Made by a program: the position numbers and the translations under genes. A stretch of 64,000 nucleotides of DNA. It comes from Mycobacterium kubicae (GTDB taxonomy: Bacteria; Actinomycetota; Actinomycetes; Mycobacteriales; Mycobacteriaceae). Where the stretch lies: assembly GCF_015689175.1 (NCBI RefSeq), contig NZ_CP065047.1:3286001-3350000 (forward strand). Direction: 5' to 3'. Below the pieces are notes generated by a model. That model was not told the origin of the DNA. It did no database searches and was given only the letters and a program-made list of their open reading frames with translations. This document shows positions 55,874-64,000 of the stretch, one piece after another (position 1 is the first letter of the stretch; each line of letters begins with the position of its first letter).

Positions 55874-57460
55874 TCAGCGAGTCAGCAGCGACAACACCGC
55901 TTTGCGCAGTTTGCGCCGCGGCCAGCCGGTCACCCCGCCGGCACGCAGCGCGGCGTTGGCGGCGTTGCGCCCGCACGCCCCATGCACCGAGCCGCCCGGC
56001 GTGGCCGATGCGCTGGCCAGATACAGCCCTTCGACCGGGGTTTCGGGTCGGCCCATGCCCGGAGCGGGTCGAAAGATCAGCATCTGCTGCAGCTGAGCGG
56101 TGCCGCCGTTGAGGGAACCGCGGTACAGGTTGGCGTCGCTGGCCTCTAGGTCCGACGGGCGTTGCAGAAACCGGCCGACCACCCGCGAGCCGAACCCGGG
56201 CGCGTGCGCTTCGATGACGTCGTCCATCGATTGCGAGAGCTGCTCGGCCGACGCGTCGTCGTCGATGCTGCGCGGCAAATGCGTGTAGGCCCAGACACTT
56301 TCGGTGCCGTCGGGGGATCTGCTGGGATCCGCGGTGGTGGTCTGACCCAGCAGCATGAACGGGCTTTTCGGTATCACCTTGGTGTTCACGTCGGCCATCC
56401 ATCGGATCAACCCGTCACCGTCGGCCCCCAGGTGGACGGTGCCCACGCTGTGCAAGCTCTTGGCCCGCCACGGGACGGGGCCGTCGAGCGCATAGTTGAC
56501 CTTCACCACCGGCGGATCCCACAGATAGTGCTCGAGGTCATGCCGCAGCCCCTTGGGCAGCGCATCCGCCGGCAGCATCTCGCAGAACAGGCGCGGCGCC
56601 GTCACATCGGCGATGATCGCCCGGCGCGCGTGGACCGTTCGACCCGCGGCCGTGCTCACCCCGACCGCCCGACCGCCGCTGACCTGAATGCGCGCGACGG
56701 TCTGATTGCATTCGATCTGCGCGCCCACCGACTCCGCGCGCTTGACCAGCGCAGCGGTCAATTGCCCGGCCCCCCCGACCGGCACCGGCCAGCCCCGGTC
56801 CTGGGCCATCATGGACATCAGCAGGCCCATCACGCCGCTGCCCGGCGCGTCGGGCGGTATGTCGGCGTGCATGGCGTTGCCCAGCAACATGACTCGTGGC
56901 GCCTCGCCGGCGAACAACCGCTCGGCCATCGAATTTGCCGGCTGCACAAGCAGATTGGCAAGCCGCAGCGCCTCAGCGGTACCGAGTTTGGTCAGCAGCT
57001 GCGTCAGCGGTCCGACCGGTGGGAACGGCGCCAAAATCGCGTGCAGCAGTGGCTCTTTGACCTTGTCCCAGAGCGCCACCAGCCGCCACCAGTTCTCCCC
57101 GTCGCCGGGCTGGCGCCGTTCGAACTCCGCCGCGGTGCGGGCGGGGTCGTGGTAGATGACCGGCGGGTCGTCGTCGGTGGGGCTGCGCGGATGACCCACC
57201 ACCGCCGGCGCGTGCGACCAGCGCAACCCGTGATCTTCCAGCCCCAGCGCGGCGATGGCCGGCGACGCAATCGTCATGGGATAGAACGAGCTGAACAGGT
57301 CGGTGATGTAACCGGGTGCCAGTTCGGCGCTGCGCACCGCGCCGCCGGGTTCGGGTTGAGCCTCGAGCACCACGACATCCCAGCCAGCGTCGGCCAGCAT
57401 GGCGGCGGCCACCAGGCCGTTGTGTCCAGCACCTATGACGACCGCGTCGGCCGATTCCAC
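55874..57460 (-). CDS. FAD-dependent phytoene dehydrogenase-like oxidoreductase
   Basis: A 528-residue flavoprotein of the phytoene desaturase/NAD(P)-binding amine oxidase superfamily. The dinucleotide-binding fold starts VESADAVVIGAGHNGLVAAA with the LEAQPEPGGAVRS continuation, and the C-terminal flavin motif is EGLYLASASATPGGSVHGAC. The middle (MAQDRGWPVPVGGAGQLTAA) is conserved in this family. Substrate is unknown; M. tuberculosis has a related protein (Rv0897c) at another locus. The GTG overlaps by one base the stop of the SRPBCC gene, so the pair is coupled. Neither gene lies between pepB and ephD in M. tuberculosis. Confidence 0.88.
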   Translation of the reverse strand: MESADAVVIGAGHNGLVAAAMLADAGWDVVVLEAQPEPGGAVRSAELAPGYITDLFSSFYPMTIASPAIAALGLEDHGLRWSHAPAVVGHPRSPTDDDPPVIYHDPARTAAEFERRQPGDGENWWRLVALWDKVKEPLLHAILAPFPPVGPLTQLLTKLGTAEALRLANLLVQPANSMAERLFAGEAPRVMLLGNAMHADIPPDAPGSGVMGLLMSMMAQDRGWPVPVGGAGQLTAALVKRAESVGAQIECNQTVARIQVSGGRAVGVSTAAGRTVHARRAIIADVTAPRLFCEMLPADALPKGLRHDLEHYLWDPPVVKVNYALDGPVPWRAKSLHSVGTVHLGADGDGLIRWMADVNTKVIPKSPFMLLGQTTTADPSRSPDGTESVWAYTHLPRSIDDDASAEQLSQSMDDVIEAHAPGFGSRVVGRFLQRPSDLEASDANLYRGSLNGGTAQLQQMLIFRPAPGMGRPETPVEGLYLASASATPGGSVHGACGRNAANAALRAGGVTGWPRRKLRKAVLSLLTR

Positions 57461-57924
57461 TATTTGACCTGACTGGGATCGAGGCGTTCGGCCAGCGCCG
57501 CCAGCCGCCACAGGCATTCCCGATTGCGCGGATACACCGCCGCCAGCGCCACTCGATCGGGCATCAGGGCACCGGGCCCCGAGACGGGCACCTCGATCAT
57601 CTCGACGTGGCACCCCTCCGGAGTGTCGCTGAGCCGCAGCGTAATTCGCGCGGCGCCCATCAGCCCGCCACGTGCATGCAGAACAAGTTCCTCACCCGGC
57701 GTACATTTTTCGACCACGGTCTTGTCGTCGATGAGCAGCGGCCACACTCCGATGGAGTGCCTGATCGACGATCCGGGTTCGGGCCAGTTCGGGTCGACTG
57801 CGCGCGTGCGGCTGTTGCCGACCACCCACTGCGAGTACGTCCATCCGTTGGCCATGACATCCCACACTTTTTGACGGGATGTCGCCACGTCACGAGTAAC
57901 TTTCAGTGCTTCGGTCACCGACAT
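57460..57924 (-). CDS. SRPBCC (polyketide cyclase/START-like) family protein
   Basis: A 154-residue protein with the SRPBCC pattern: TRDVATSRQKVWDVMANGWT, YSQWVVGNSRTRAVDPNWPE, then GSSIRHSIGVWPLLIDDKT and a C-terminal amphipathic helix (ECLWRLAALAERLDPSQ). Such proteins bind hydrophobic ligands. Overlap with the downstream oxidoreductase (TAGTG) suggests that it presents or releases that enzyme's substrate; this is inference. The ATG has AGGGTCC-type weak purines before it on the minus strand. Confidence 0.87.
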   Translation of the reverse strand: MSVTEALKVTRDVATSRQKVWDVMANGWTYSQWVVGNSRTRAVDPNWPEPGSSIRHSIGVWPLLIDDKTVVEKCTPGEELVLHARGGLMGAARITLRLSDTPEGCHVEMIEVPVSGPGALMPDRVALAAVYPRNRECLWRLAALAERLDPSQVK

Positions 57925-58089
57925 GAGGGTCCTTTCGCGCGAAGATTCTCCCCGCGGGATACCCCCACCAGACGAAAGTAGTACCGCAACCCTGTCGTTA
58001 ACTGGCCGGCCAACCGGGTGCGTTTAACCCGGGACCGCCGCGGCTACTAATTGCACGGTCGGAATGTGCACGCACCGAAAGGCCGAATT

Positions 58090-58446
58090 GTGACTGTGCG
58101 ACGGTTGATCCTTGCTGTGAGCGCCGTGCTTTTGCTGGCCGGCGTGATCGGGCTGCTGGTTCCGGTGACGGTGGACAACAGCAACGGTGGGAAGGTTTCC
58201 TGCGGGAACGGAATCGCGGCGGACATGTCGTCGGCGCGCAACGCCAACGACAAGACCGGCGCTAACATCCCGATCCTCAATCAGGTCCTTCCGCACACCG
58301 ATTACGTGGCGCAATGCCAGTCCGCGGTGTCGGGCCGGCGGACGTGGACCATCCCGCTGGCCGTCATCGGGCTCGCCGGGATCGGAGCGGCGCTGCTGCT
58401 GCGGCGAAACGACGGGATCGGTACCCGAGCGCCGAGAGGCGTGTGA
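58090..58446 (+). CDS. Small conserved membrane protein with two helices and paired cysteines
   Basis: A 118-residue protein. The N-terminal helix (LILAVSAVLLLAGVIGLLVP) may be a signal anchor; an external loop of about 60 residues contains KVSCGNGIAADMSSARNAND and YVAQCQSAVSGRR, whose two Cys may form a disulfide; a second helix (IPLAVIGLAGIGAALLL) ends with a basic tail RRNDGIGTRAPRG. The GTG start (VTVRRLILAV) is favoured over an upstream ATG that would place 13 polar residues before it. Related small proteins occur in several mycobacteria; function unknown. It ends 3 bp before the convergent ephD gene. Confidence 0.78.
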   Translation: MTVRRLILAVSAVLLLAGVIGLLVPVTVDNSNGGKVSCGNGIAADMSSARNANDKTGANIPILNQVLPHTDYVAQCQSAVSGRRTWTIPLAVIGLAGIGAALLLRRNDGIGTRAPRGV

Positions 58447-58449
58447 ACT

Positions 58450-60231
58450 TCAGATGACCCGCATGCGCGCGGTGCTGCGCAGCGCCTGCGGCAACACGCG
58501 GGAGATGCCGTACAGCGCGTAGGCCTCAAAGGTCACCGGCCGGATCGGCTTGTTGGTCTGGACCGCCGACAAGATGGCGTTGGCTACCTTGTCCGGCCCG
58601 TAGCGGCGCACCGCGAACATCTTCTGCAGCTGCCCCTGGCGCCCTTCAACGGTGTCGTCGTTGCCGCCGCGGGCGTGGAACTGCGTGGTCTGGATGATGT
58701 TGGTGTTGATGACGCCGGGGCAGATGGTGGTCAGCCCCACGCCTGCGGCGTCGAGTTCGGCGCGTAAGCAGTCGGAGAACATGAACGTCGCCGCCTTGGA
58801 CGTGCAGTAGGCGTTCAGCGACTGCAGCGGCGCATAGGCGGCCATCGACGACACGTTGACGATGTGTCCGCCGGTGCCGCGCTCGACCATCCGCCGCCCG
58901 AACGAGCGGCAGCCGTTGACCACGCCACCGAGGTTGATGTCCAACACCCGGTCGAACTGTTCGGGTGGGGTGTCCAGGAAGCCGCCCGCCTGGCCGATGC
59001 CCGCGTTGTTCACCACAATGTCGGGAACCCCGTGTGCGGCGCTGACCCGCTCGGCGAACGCCTCGACCGCGTCGGCGTCGGAAACGTCGAGGACATAGGG
59101 GTGCGCTACGCCGCCGCGGACGGCGATCTCGGCGGCGGTCTCCTTGACGGTGGCCTCGTCGATGTCGCTGACGACGACCTCGGCACCCTCCCGGGCGAAC
59201 GCCAGGGCGGTCTCCCGACCGATTCCGCTGCCGGCCCCGGTCACCGACACCAAGGTGTCCCCGAACTGCCCGCGGGGGCGCCCGACCTGCGCCCGCAGCA
59301 GCCCGCGGCTCGGCCGTTTGCCTTCGGCCAGGTCGGCGAAGTCGTGCACAGCCGCCGCCATCACTTGCGGGTGCGACATCGGCGAGAAGTGTCCGGCTTT
59401 GATGTCGCGTCGCCACAGCCGCGGCACCCAGCGGGCCGTCTCGTCATAGCCGTAGGGCCGCACATAGGGGTCTTGGGTGTTGACGATGAGTTGCACCGGC
59501 ACGTCGACGACCGCGACGCCCTGGCGCCGCCAGCTCGCTGAGAAGGTCCGAAAATAGTTGGCGGGGTAAGTCTTTACGGACTGAGCGGCGTCGCGGGCCA
59601 GTTTGTCGGAGTGATGGATCTGCTCGACGGGGATGTTGTCCACCATGTTGCGCCGCACGGCCGGGACCGAAAGCGCCAGCCGTAGTACCAGCGGCGCCAG
59701 CACCGGGATGGAGAACAGCGCCATGTAGCTCAGCCGCAGCGCCTGGGCGAGCGCGCGTGCGAACCGGCGTGGCCGCCAAGGTTGCCGCAGACCGCTGAAG
59801 ACATAGTTGACCAACTGATCCTGACTCGGACCGGACACCGAGGTGAACGATGCGACCCGGTCGCCAGCCCCGGGCCGGCTCAGGTACTCCCATACGCCCA
59901 CCGAGCCCCAGTCGTGGGCCAGCACATGCACCGCCTGGCCCTGACTCAGCTCGCCGATGACCGCGGCGAAATCGTCAGCAAAGCGCGCCATCGAGTAGGC
60001 AGACACCGGTTTGGGCACCGACGAGAAGCCGACGCCGCGGTTGTCGTAGCGAATGATGCGGAAACGCTCCGCCAGCAGCGGAACAACACCGTCCCACAAC
60101 ACATGCGAGTCGGGAAAACCGTGTACCAACACGACCGTCGGCCCCTCGGGGTTCCCTTCCTCATAGACGGCGATGCGGACTCCGTCGGCGCTGTCTATGA
60201 ACCGCTCGGGTGCCTGTGTTGCTGCCGACAT
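58450..60231 (-). CDS. ephD: Epoxide hydrolase / short-chain dehydrogenase fusion EphD
   Basis: Two-domain protein of 593 residues. Residues 10-300 form an alpha/beta hydrolase of the epoxide hydrolase type: LVHGFPDSHVLWDG (oxyanion HGFP), LAHDWGSVGVWEY (nucleophile Asp) and KAGHFSPMSHP (His). Residues 320-593 form a classical SDR: VTGAGSGIGRETALAF, NNAGIGQAGG, and NAYCTSKAATFMFS with the YxxxK pair. In M. tuberculosis EphD has been linked to mycolic acid modification and can hydrolyse epoxy fatty acids. ATG 60231 follows GGAGG closely and aligns with the orthologue. Confidence 0.94.
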   Translation of the reverse strand: MSAATQAPERFIDSADGVRIAVYEEGNPEGPTVVLVHGFPDSHVLWDGVVPLLAERFRIIRYDNRGVGFSSVPKPVSAYSMARFADDFAAVIGELSQGQAVHVLAHDWGSVGVWEYLSRPGAGDRVASFTSVSGPSQDQLVNYVFSGLRQPWRPRRFARALAQALRLSYMALFSIPVLAPLVLRLALSVPAVRRNMVDNIPVEQIHHSDKLARDAAQSVKTYPANYFRTFSASWRRQGVAVVDVPVQLIVNTQDPYVRPYGYDETARWVPRLWRRDIKAGHFSPMSHPQVMAAAVHDFADLAEGKRPSRGLLRAQVGRPRGQFGDTLVSVTGAGSGIGRETALAFAREGAEVVVSDIDEATVKETAAEIAVRGGVAHPYVLDVSDADAVEAFAERVSAAHGVPDIVVNNAGIGQAGGFLDTPPEQFDRVLDINLGGVVNGCRSFGRRMVERGTGGHIVNVSSMAAYAPLQSLNAYCTSKAATFMFSDCLRAELDAAGVGLTTICPGVINTNIIQTTQFHARGGNDDTVEGRQGQLQKMFAVRRYGPDKVANAILSAVQTNKPIRPVTFEAYALYGISRVLPQALRSTARMRVI

Positions 60232-60444
60232 GGAACCTCCGACCACCGCCGCTTTGCTGCTGCCTATCAGTGGCCACACCGTAGCAAGGGGGTGCGCCGG
60301 TCAGCTGGCCCTGGCTGTGGGCCGACAAAAATGCGGTGACAGGATAGTTTCGACATCAAATGGGTTTCCCGCCAGCTTCACCGTGGTGTGGTAAGCCAGA
60401 GATCGACGTGTGCCGACCGACGACCGATCCAGGAGTCAATAACG

Positions 60445-62286
60445 ATGGCCTTCTCAGTCCAGATGCCGGCACTTGGTGAGAGCGTTACCGAGGGAACGGT
60501 CACCCGCTGGCTCAAGCAAGAAGGCGACACGGTCCAGGTCGATGAGCCGCTGGTGGAAGTGTCGACGGACAAGGTGGACACCGAAATCCCGTCGCCGGCC
60601 GCGGGCGTGCTGACCAAGATCATCGCCCAAGAGGACGACACGGTAGAGGTGGGCGGCGAATTGGCCGTCATCGGCGATTCCGAGGACAGCGACGGCGGCG
60701 GTGACGAGGCGGGCGACTCGGCCCAGCAGGACAGTGGCGACCAGGCGCCGGCCGAGCAAGAAGCCGAGCCGGAACCGGAACCCGAACCCGAGCCGAAATC
60801 CGAGCCCGAACCGTCGTCACCAGCCAAGTCCGGCGGTGGGTCTGATGGGGACTCGACGCCGGTGTTGATGCCGGAGTTGGGCGAGTCGGTGACCGAAGGC
60901 ACGGTGACCCGCTGGCTGAAGAAGGTGGGCGATTCGGTCGAGGTGGACGACGCGCTGGTGGAAGTGTCCACCGACAAGGTGGACACCGAGATCCCGTCAC
61001 CGGTGGCCGGCGTGCTGGAAAGCATTACCGCCGAAGAGGATGACGTCGTCCAGGTGGGCGGGGAACTGGCACGGATCGGCTCGGGCGCCAAAGCCGGCGG
61101 TGATGCCAAGCCGGAGCCCAAACCGGAACCGGAGGCGAAAGCCGAGCCCGAACCGGAACGGGAACCCGAGCCCGAACCGGAACCGGAACCCGAACCCGAA
61201 CCGGAACCGAAGGCCGAGAAGAAGCCAGAGCCAAAACCCGAACCCAAGCCGGAACCCAAGCCGCAGGCCGAGGAAAAGCCCGCGCCGAAGGCCGAACCGG
61301 ATCAGCAGGCGGCCGCCCAAAGTGACGGCGCGCCGTATGTCACTCCATTGGTGCGAAAGCTGGCCGCCGAGAACGACATCGACCTCGCCGAGGTCACCGG
61401 CACCGGCGTCGGTGGACGCATCCGCAAGCAGGACGTCTTGGCCGCTGCCGAGGAGAAGAAGCAGAAGAAGGACAGCGAGAAGGCGCCCGCCCCGGCCGCC
61501 AAATCCGAGCCCGCCGCGCCCGCCGCCAAGGCCCCCGCTGCGCCCTCGCCATCCTTGGCACATCTGCGGGGCACCACGCAGAAAGCCAGCCGGATTCGGC
61601 AGATCACCGCCGCCAAGACGAGGGAATCGCTGCAAGCCACCGCGCAGCTCACCCAGACTCACGAGGTCGACATGACCAAGATCGTGGCGTTGCGGGCCAA
61701 GGCCAAGAACGCGTTCGCCGAGCGCGAAGGCGTGAATCTGACCTTCCTGCCGTTCATCGCCAGGGCCGTGATCGACGCGCTGAAGGTTCATCCCAACATC
61801 AACGCCAGCTACAACGAGGATTCCAAGGAAATCACCTATTACGACGCCGAACACCTCGGGTTCGCCGTCGACACCGAGCAGGGGCTGCTCTCTCCGGTGA
61901 TCCACAATGCCGGCGACTTGTCGTTGGCCGGATTGGCCCGGGCCATCGCCGATATCGCCGCGCGTGCCCGGTCCAACAAGCTCAAGCCCGACGAGTTGTC
62001 CGGCGGCACGTTCACCATCACCAACATCGGCAGCCAGGGCGCGTTGTTCGACACCCCGATTTTGGTGCCGCCGCAGGCCGCGATGTTGGGCACCGGGGCT
62101 ATCGTGCGCCGGCCTCGGGTGATCGTCGATGAATTCGGCAACGAGTCGATCGGCGTGCGCTCAGTTTGCTACCTGCCTTTGACTTACGACCACCGCCTGA
62201 TCGACGGCGCCGATGCCGGACGTTTCCTCACCACCATCAAGCATCGCCTTGAAGAGGGATCTTTCGAGGCCGATCTAGGGCTTTAG
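60445..62286 (+). CDS. dlaT: Dihydrolipoamide acyltransferase (E2) DlaT/SucB
   Basis: E2 core of pyruvate dehydrogenase and of the peroxynitrite reductase system in mycobacteria. Two N-terminal lipoyl domains each carry [14 protein letters not shown] with the lipoyl-lysine (about residues 43 and 178). They are separated by a PE-rich linker; a second, longer PE/KP linker follows. The E3-binding domain is [20 protein letters not shown], and the catalytic domain ends with the active-site [14 protein letters not shown]. The 613 residues are about 60 more than I recall for the M. tuberculosis protein, owing to the linkers. AGGAG precedes the ATG by 9 nt. Confidence 0.95.
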   Translation: MAFSVQMPALGESVTEGTVTRWLKQEGDTVQVDEPLVEVSTDKVDTEIPSPAAGVLTKIIAQEDDTVEVGGELAVIGDSEDSDGGGDEAGDSAQQDSGDQAPAEQEAEPEPEPEPEPKSEPEPSSPAKSGGGSDGDSTPVLMPELGESVTEGTVTRWLKKVGDSVEVDDALVEVSTDKVDTEIPSPVAGVLESITAEEDDVVQVGGELARIGSGAKAGGDAKPEPKPEPEAKAEPEPEREPEPEPEPEPEPEPEPKAEKKPEPKPEPKPEPKPQAEEKPAPKAEPDQQAAAQSDGAPYVTPLVRKLAAENDIDLAEVTGTGVGGRIRKQDVLAAAEEKKQKKDSEKAPAPAAKSEPAAPAAKAPAAPSPSLAHLRGTTQKASRIRQITAAKTRESLQATAQLTQTHEVDMTKIVALRAKAKNAFAEREGVNLTFLPFIARAVIDALKVHPNINASYNEDSKEITYYDAEHLGFAVDTEQGLLSPVIHNAGDLSLAGLARAIADIAARARSNKLKPDELSGGTFTITNIGSQGALFDTPILVPPQAAMLGTGAIVRRPRVIVDEFGNESIGVRSVCYLPLTYDHRLIDGADAGRFLTTIKHRLEEGSFEADLGL

Positions 62287-62302
62287 GAGAGGCTTCCCCA
62301 TT

Positions 62303-63214
62303 GTGGACAACGCCGTTATCGCGATAGCGGGTTCGTCTGGCTTGATCGGCTCGGCTCTGACCGCAGCGTTGCGCGCCGCCGACCACACCGTGCTGCGCAT
62401 CGTGCGCCGGACCCCAGCCAATTCCGAAGAGCTGCACTGGAATCCAGAAAGCGGCGAATTCGATCCGGACGCGCTGCTGGATGTCGACGTGGTGGTCAAC
62501 CTGTGCGGCGTCAACATCGGCAAGCGCCGGTGGTCCGGGGCGTTCAAGCAGAGCTTGCGCGACAGCCGCATCGCCCCGACCGAGGTGCTGGCGGCGGCCG
62601 TCGCCGACGCCGGTGTCAGCACCCTGATCAACGCCAGCGCGGTCGGCTACTACGGCGATACCAAGAACCGCGTCGTCGACGAAAACGATTCTGCCGGAAA
62701 GGGTTTCCTGGCCCAGTTGTGCGTCGACTGGGAAGCCGCCACACTGCCGGCCCAATACAGCGGCACGCGGGTGGTGTTGGCTCGCACCGGAATTGTGCTG
62801 GCACCATCGGGCGGTGCGCTGCGCATGATGCGACCGGTGTTTTCGGTGGGCCTGGGCGCTCGGCTGGGCAGCGGCCGTCAGTACATGTCGTGGATCAGCC
62901 TCGAAGACGAGGTACGGGCGCTGCTGTTCGCGATCTCGAATCCCTCGTTGTCCGGTCCGGTGAACCTGACCGGTCCCGCGCCCGTCACCAATGCCGAGTT
63001 CACCACCGCGTTCGGCCGCGCGGTCAACCGTCCGACGCCGCTGGCGGTGCCTGGATTTGCGGTGCGGGCGGCGCTGGGTGAATTCGCCGACGAGGGCTTG
63101 CTCACCGGTCAGCGCGCCATTCCGTCGGCCTTGGAGCGCGCCGGTTTCCAGTTCCACCACAACACAATTGGCGAGGCGCTGGAATACGCGACGCTGCGGC
63201 TGCACGAGCCGTAG
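62303..63214 (+). CDS. SDR39U1-like NAD(P)-binding epimerase family protein (Rv2216-like)
   Basis: Atypical short-chain dehydrogenase of the TIGR01777/SDR39U1 family, 303 residues. The N-terminal [20 protein letters not shown] is the dinucleotide-binding loop; [15 protein letters not shown] contains the family Tyr motif; the C-terminal [20 protein letters not shown] is the DUF1731 part. E. coli YfcH and human SDR39U1 belong here; physiological substrates are not known. It lies 16 bp after dlaT with GGAGAGG before the GTG, and lipB follows, a conserved mycobacterial arrangement. Confidence 0.92.
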   Translation: MDNAVIAIAGSSGLIGSALTAALRAADHTVLRIVRRTPANSEELHWNPESGEFDPDALLDVDVVVNLCGVNIGKRRWSGAFKQSLRDSRIAPTEVLAAAVADAGVSTLINASAVGYYGDTKNRVVDENDSAGKGFLAQLCVDWEAATLPAQYSGTRVVLARTGIVLAPSGGALRMMRPVFSVGLGARLGSGRQYMSWISLEDEVRALLFAISNPSLSGPVNLTGPAPVTNAEFTTAFGRAVNRPTPLAVPGFAVRAALGEFADEGLLTGQRAIPSALERAGFQFHHNTIGEALEYATLRLHEP

Positions 63215-63236
63215 GAATTGGGCACCCGAGTCCAGG

Positions 63237-63242
63237 TAGCCT
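63237..63242 (+). promoter_or_regulatory. -10 element of a possible leaderless lipB promoter
   Basis: TAGCCT fits TANNNT and ends 7 nt before the lipB GTG, with no Shine-Dalgarno between. lipB may thus have its own leaderless start in addition to read-through from dlaT. Confidence 0.45.
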
Positions 63243-63249
63243 CGCCTGT

Positions 63250-63951
63250 GTGACCGAGTCCATCCGATCCAGCGCGGACGCGATCGATGTGCGCCAGCTG
63301 GGATCGATCGACTACCTGGAGGCCTGGCAGCTGCAACGGGAGCTGGCCGACGCCCGGGTCGTTGGTGGCCCCGATACGTTGCTGCTGTTGGAACATCCCG
63401 CGGTCTACACCGCGGGCCGGCGCACCCAGCCGCACGAACGGCCCGTTGATGGGACTCCGGTCGTCGACACCGATCGCGGCGGCAAGATCACCTGGCATGG
63501 CCCCGGACAGTTGGTCGGATACCCGATCATCGGTCTGGCCGAGCCCCTGGACGTGGTCAACTACGTGCGTCGTCTCGAGGAGGCGTTGATCAAGGTCTGC
63601 GCCCAACTGGGCCTGGACGCCGGCCGGGTGGACGGCCGATCCGGGGTGTGGTTGCCGGCCAGCGATCGACGGCCGGCTCGCAAGATCGCCGCCATCGGGG
63701 TCCGGGTGTCACGTGCCACCACACTGCATGGCTTCGCAATCAACTGCGACTGCGACCTCGGTGCGTTCACCACCATCGTGCCGTGCGGCATCAGCGACGC
63801 CGGAGTTACGTCGCTGTCGACCGAACTGGGCCGCAGGGTCACCGTTGCGGACGTCCGCACCCGAGTCGCCGACGCCGTGTGCGACGCCTTGGACGGTGCA
63901 CTGCCGGTGCAAGAGCACATCCCGGGCGTCCGCGTAGCATCGACGTTGTGA
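63250..63951 (+). CDS. lipB: Octanoyl-[acyl-carrier-protein]--protein N-octanoyltransferase LipB
   Basis: Transfers octanoate from acyl carrier protein to lipoyl domains, the first committed step of lipoate cofactor assembly. The 233-residue protein contains [33 protein letters not shown] and the Lys/Cys catalytic dyad in [13 protein letters not shown] and [16 protein letters not shown]. The M. tuberculosis enzyme has a solved structure with the same dyad. The GTG start is likely leaderless. The lipA GTG overlaps its TGA. Confidence 0.97.
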   Translation: MTESIRSSADAIDVRQLGSIDYLEAWQLQRELADARVVGGPDTLLLLEHPAVYTAGRRTQPHERPVDGTPVVDTDRGGKITWHGPGQLVGYPIIGLAEPLDVVNYVRRLEEALIKVCAQLGLDAGRVDGRSGVWLPASDRRPARKIAAIGVRVSRATTLHGFAINCDCDLGAFTTIVPCGISDAGVTSLSTELGRRVTVADVRTRVADAVCDALDGALPVQEHIPGVRVASTL

Positions 63952-64000
63952 CTGTCGCACCGGAAGGCCGCAAACTCCTGCGCCTCGAGGTACGCAATGC
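63948..64000 (+). CDS. lipA: Lipoyl synthase LipA (5' end only)
   Basis: Only the first 17 codons plus two bases are inside the window: [17 protein letters not shown], which matches the start of mycobacterial lipoyl synthase. LipA is a radical-SAM Fe-S enzyme that inserts sulfur into octanoylated domains, following LipB. Identification rests on the short peptide and on the conserved lipB-lipA order; the GTG overlaps the lipB TGA by 3 bases. Confidence 0.85.
   Translation, partial: MTVAPEGRKLLRLEVRN

Noticed and set aside
60997..61905. Minus-strand frame with Gly/Phe/Arg repeats, resembling a repeat protein
   Set aside because: It is the complement of the PE-rich linkers of dlaT.

Overview
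The window is a GC-rich chromosomal segment of a mycobacterium. Gene order follows the M. tuberculosis Rv2155c (murD) to Rv2218 (lipA) block almost gene for gene. Proteins diagnostic of mycobacteria are present: MptA, PimB', PknL, MmpS3, LppM, RipC, EphD and the QcrCAB/CtaCEF respiratory set. It is not M. tuberculosis itself. The PE_PGRS38 neighbourhood between murE and pbpB, the IS6110 site beside mraZ, the Rv2177c transposase and the Rv2209 membrane gene are all missing. In their place are a cobU gene ahead of cobT/cobS and an extra oxidoreductase/SRPBCC pair beside ephD. A non-tuberculous, probably slow-growing Mycobacterium is the best guess; the species cannot be fixed from this window. 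Comparisons with M. tuberculosis genes rest on recall, not on a search.

Layout. 1-10.4 kb: the division and cell wall (dcw) cluster on the minus strand, mraZ - rsmH - ftsL-like - pbpB - murE - murF - mraY - murD, with overlapping start and stop codons and murD cut by the window edge. 10.6-20.9 kb: a DUF3040 membrane protein, a GNAT acetyltransferase, LppM, a MetF-like reductase, IdsA2 prenyl synthase, the MptA mannosyltransferase, the Rv2175c/PknL regulator-kinase pair, AroG, an exoribonuclease and a membrane protein. 21-30.7 kb: envelope lipid and glycan genes (LM/LAM mannosyltransferase, acyltransferase, ArsA-like ATPase with two SRPBCC proteins, FadD15, PimB', a predicted metallopeptidase and the RipC hydrolase). 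31.3-34.2 kb: a DnaQ/UvrC-type fusion nuclease and TrpD. 34.3-42.1 kb: the cytochrome bc1-aa3 supercomplex genes ctaE-qcrCAB (plus) and ctaC-ctaF-mmpS3-Rv2197c-like (minus). 42.3-50.8 kb: AsnB, adenosine kinase, an A-type Fe-S carrier, glycerate kinase and CobU-CobT-CobS. 50.9-64 kb: IlvE, GcvT, an adenylyl cyclase, PepB, the oxidoreductase/SRPBCC pair, EphD, then DlaT - SDR39U1-like - LipB - LipA, which links lipoate synthesis to a lipoylated E2.

Regulatory structure visible directly: three TGGGG repeats at exact 10-bp spacing upstream of mraZ (MraZ box); a long hairpin between mraZ and rsmH that matches the known mycobacterial mraW RNA motif and argues for a later rsmH start; several strong intergenic hairpins at gene ends; and a series of -10-like hexamers 6-8 nt before GTG starts, implying leaderless mRNAs. 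Many convergent gene pairs end on overlapping or abutting stop codons.

No CRISPR array, IS element, prophage, tRNA or rRNA gene was found. The content is core chromosome. The least understood items are the ArsA-like ATPase module (which lacks a canonical start codon here), the small Cys-rich protein next to ripC, and the oxidoreductase/SRPBCC/membrane-protein insertion.
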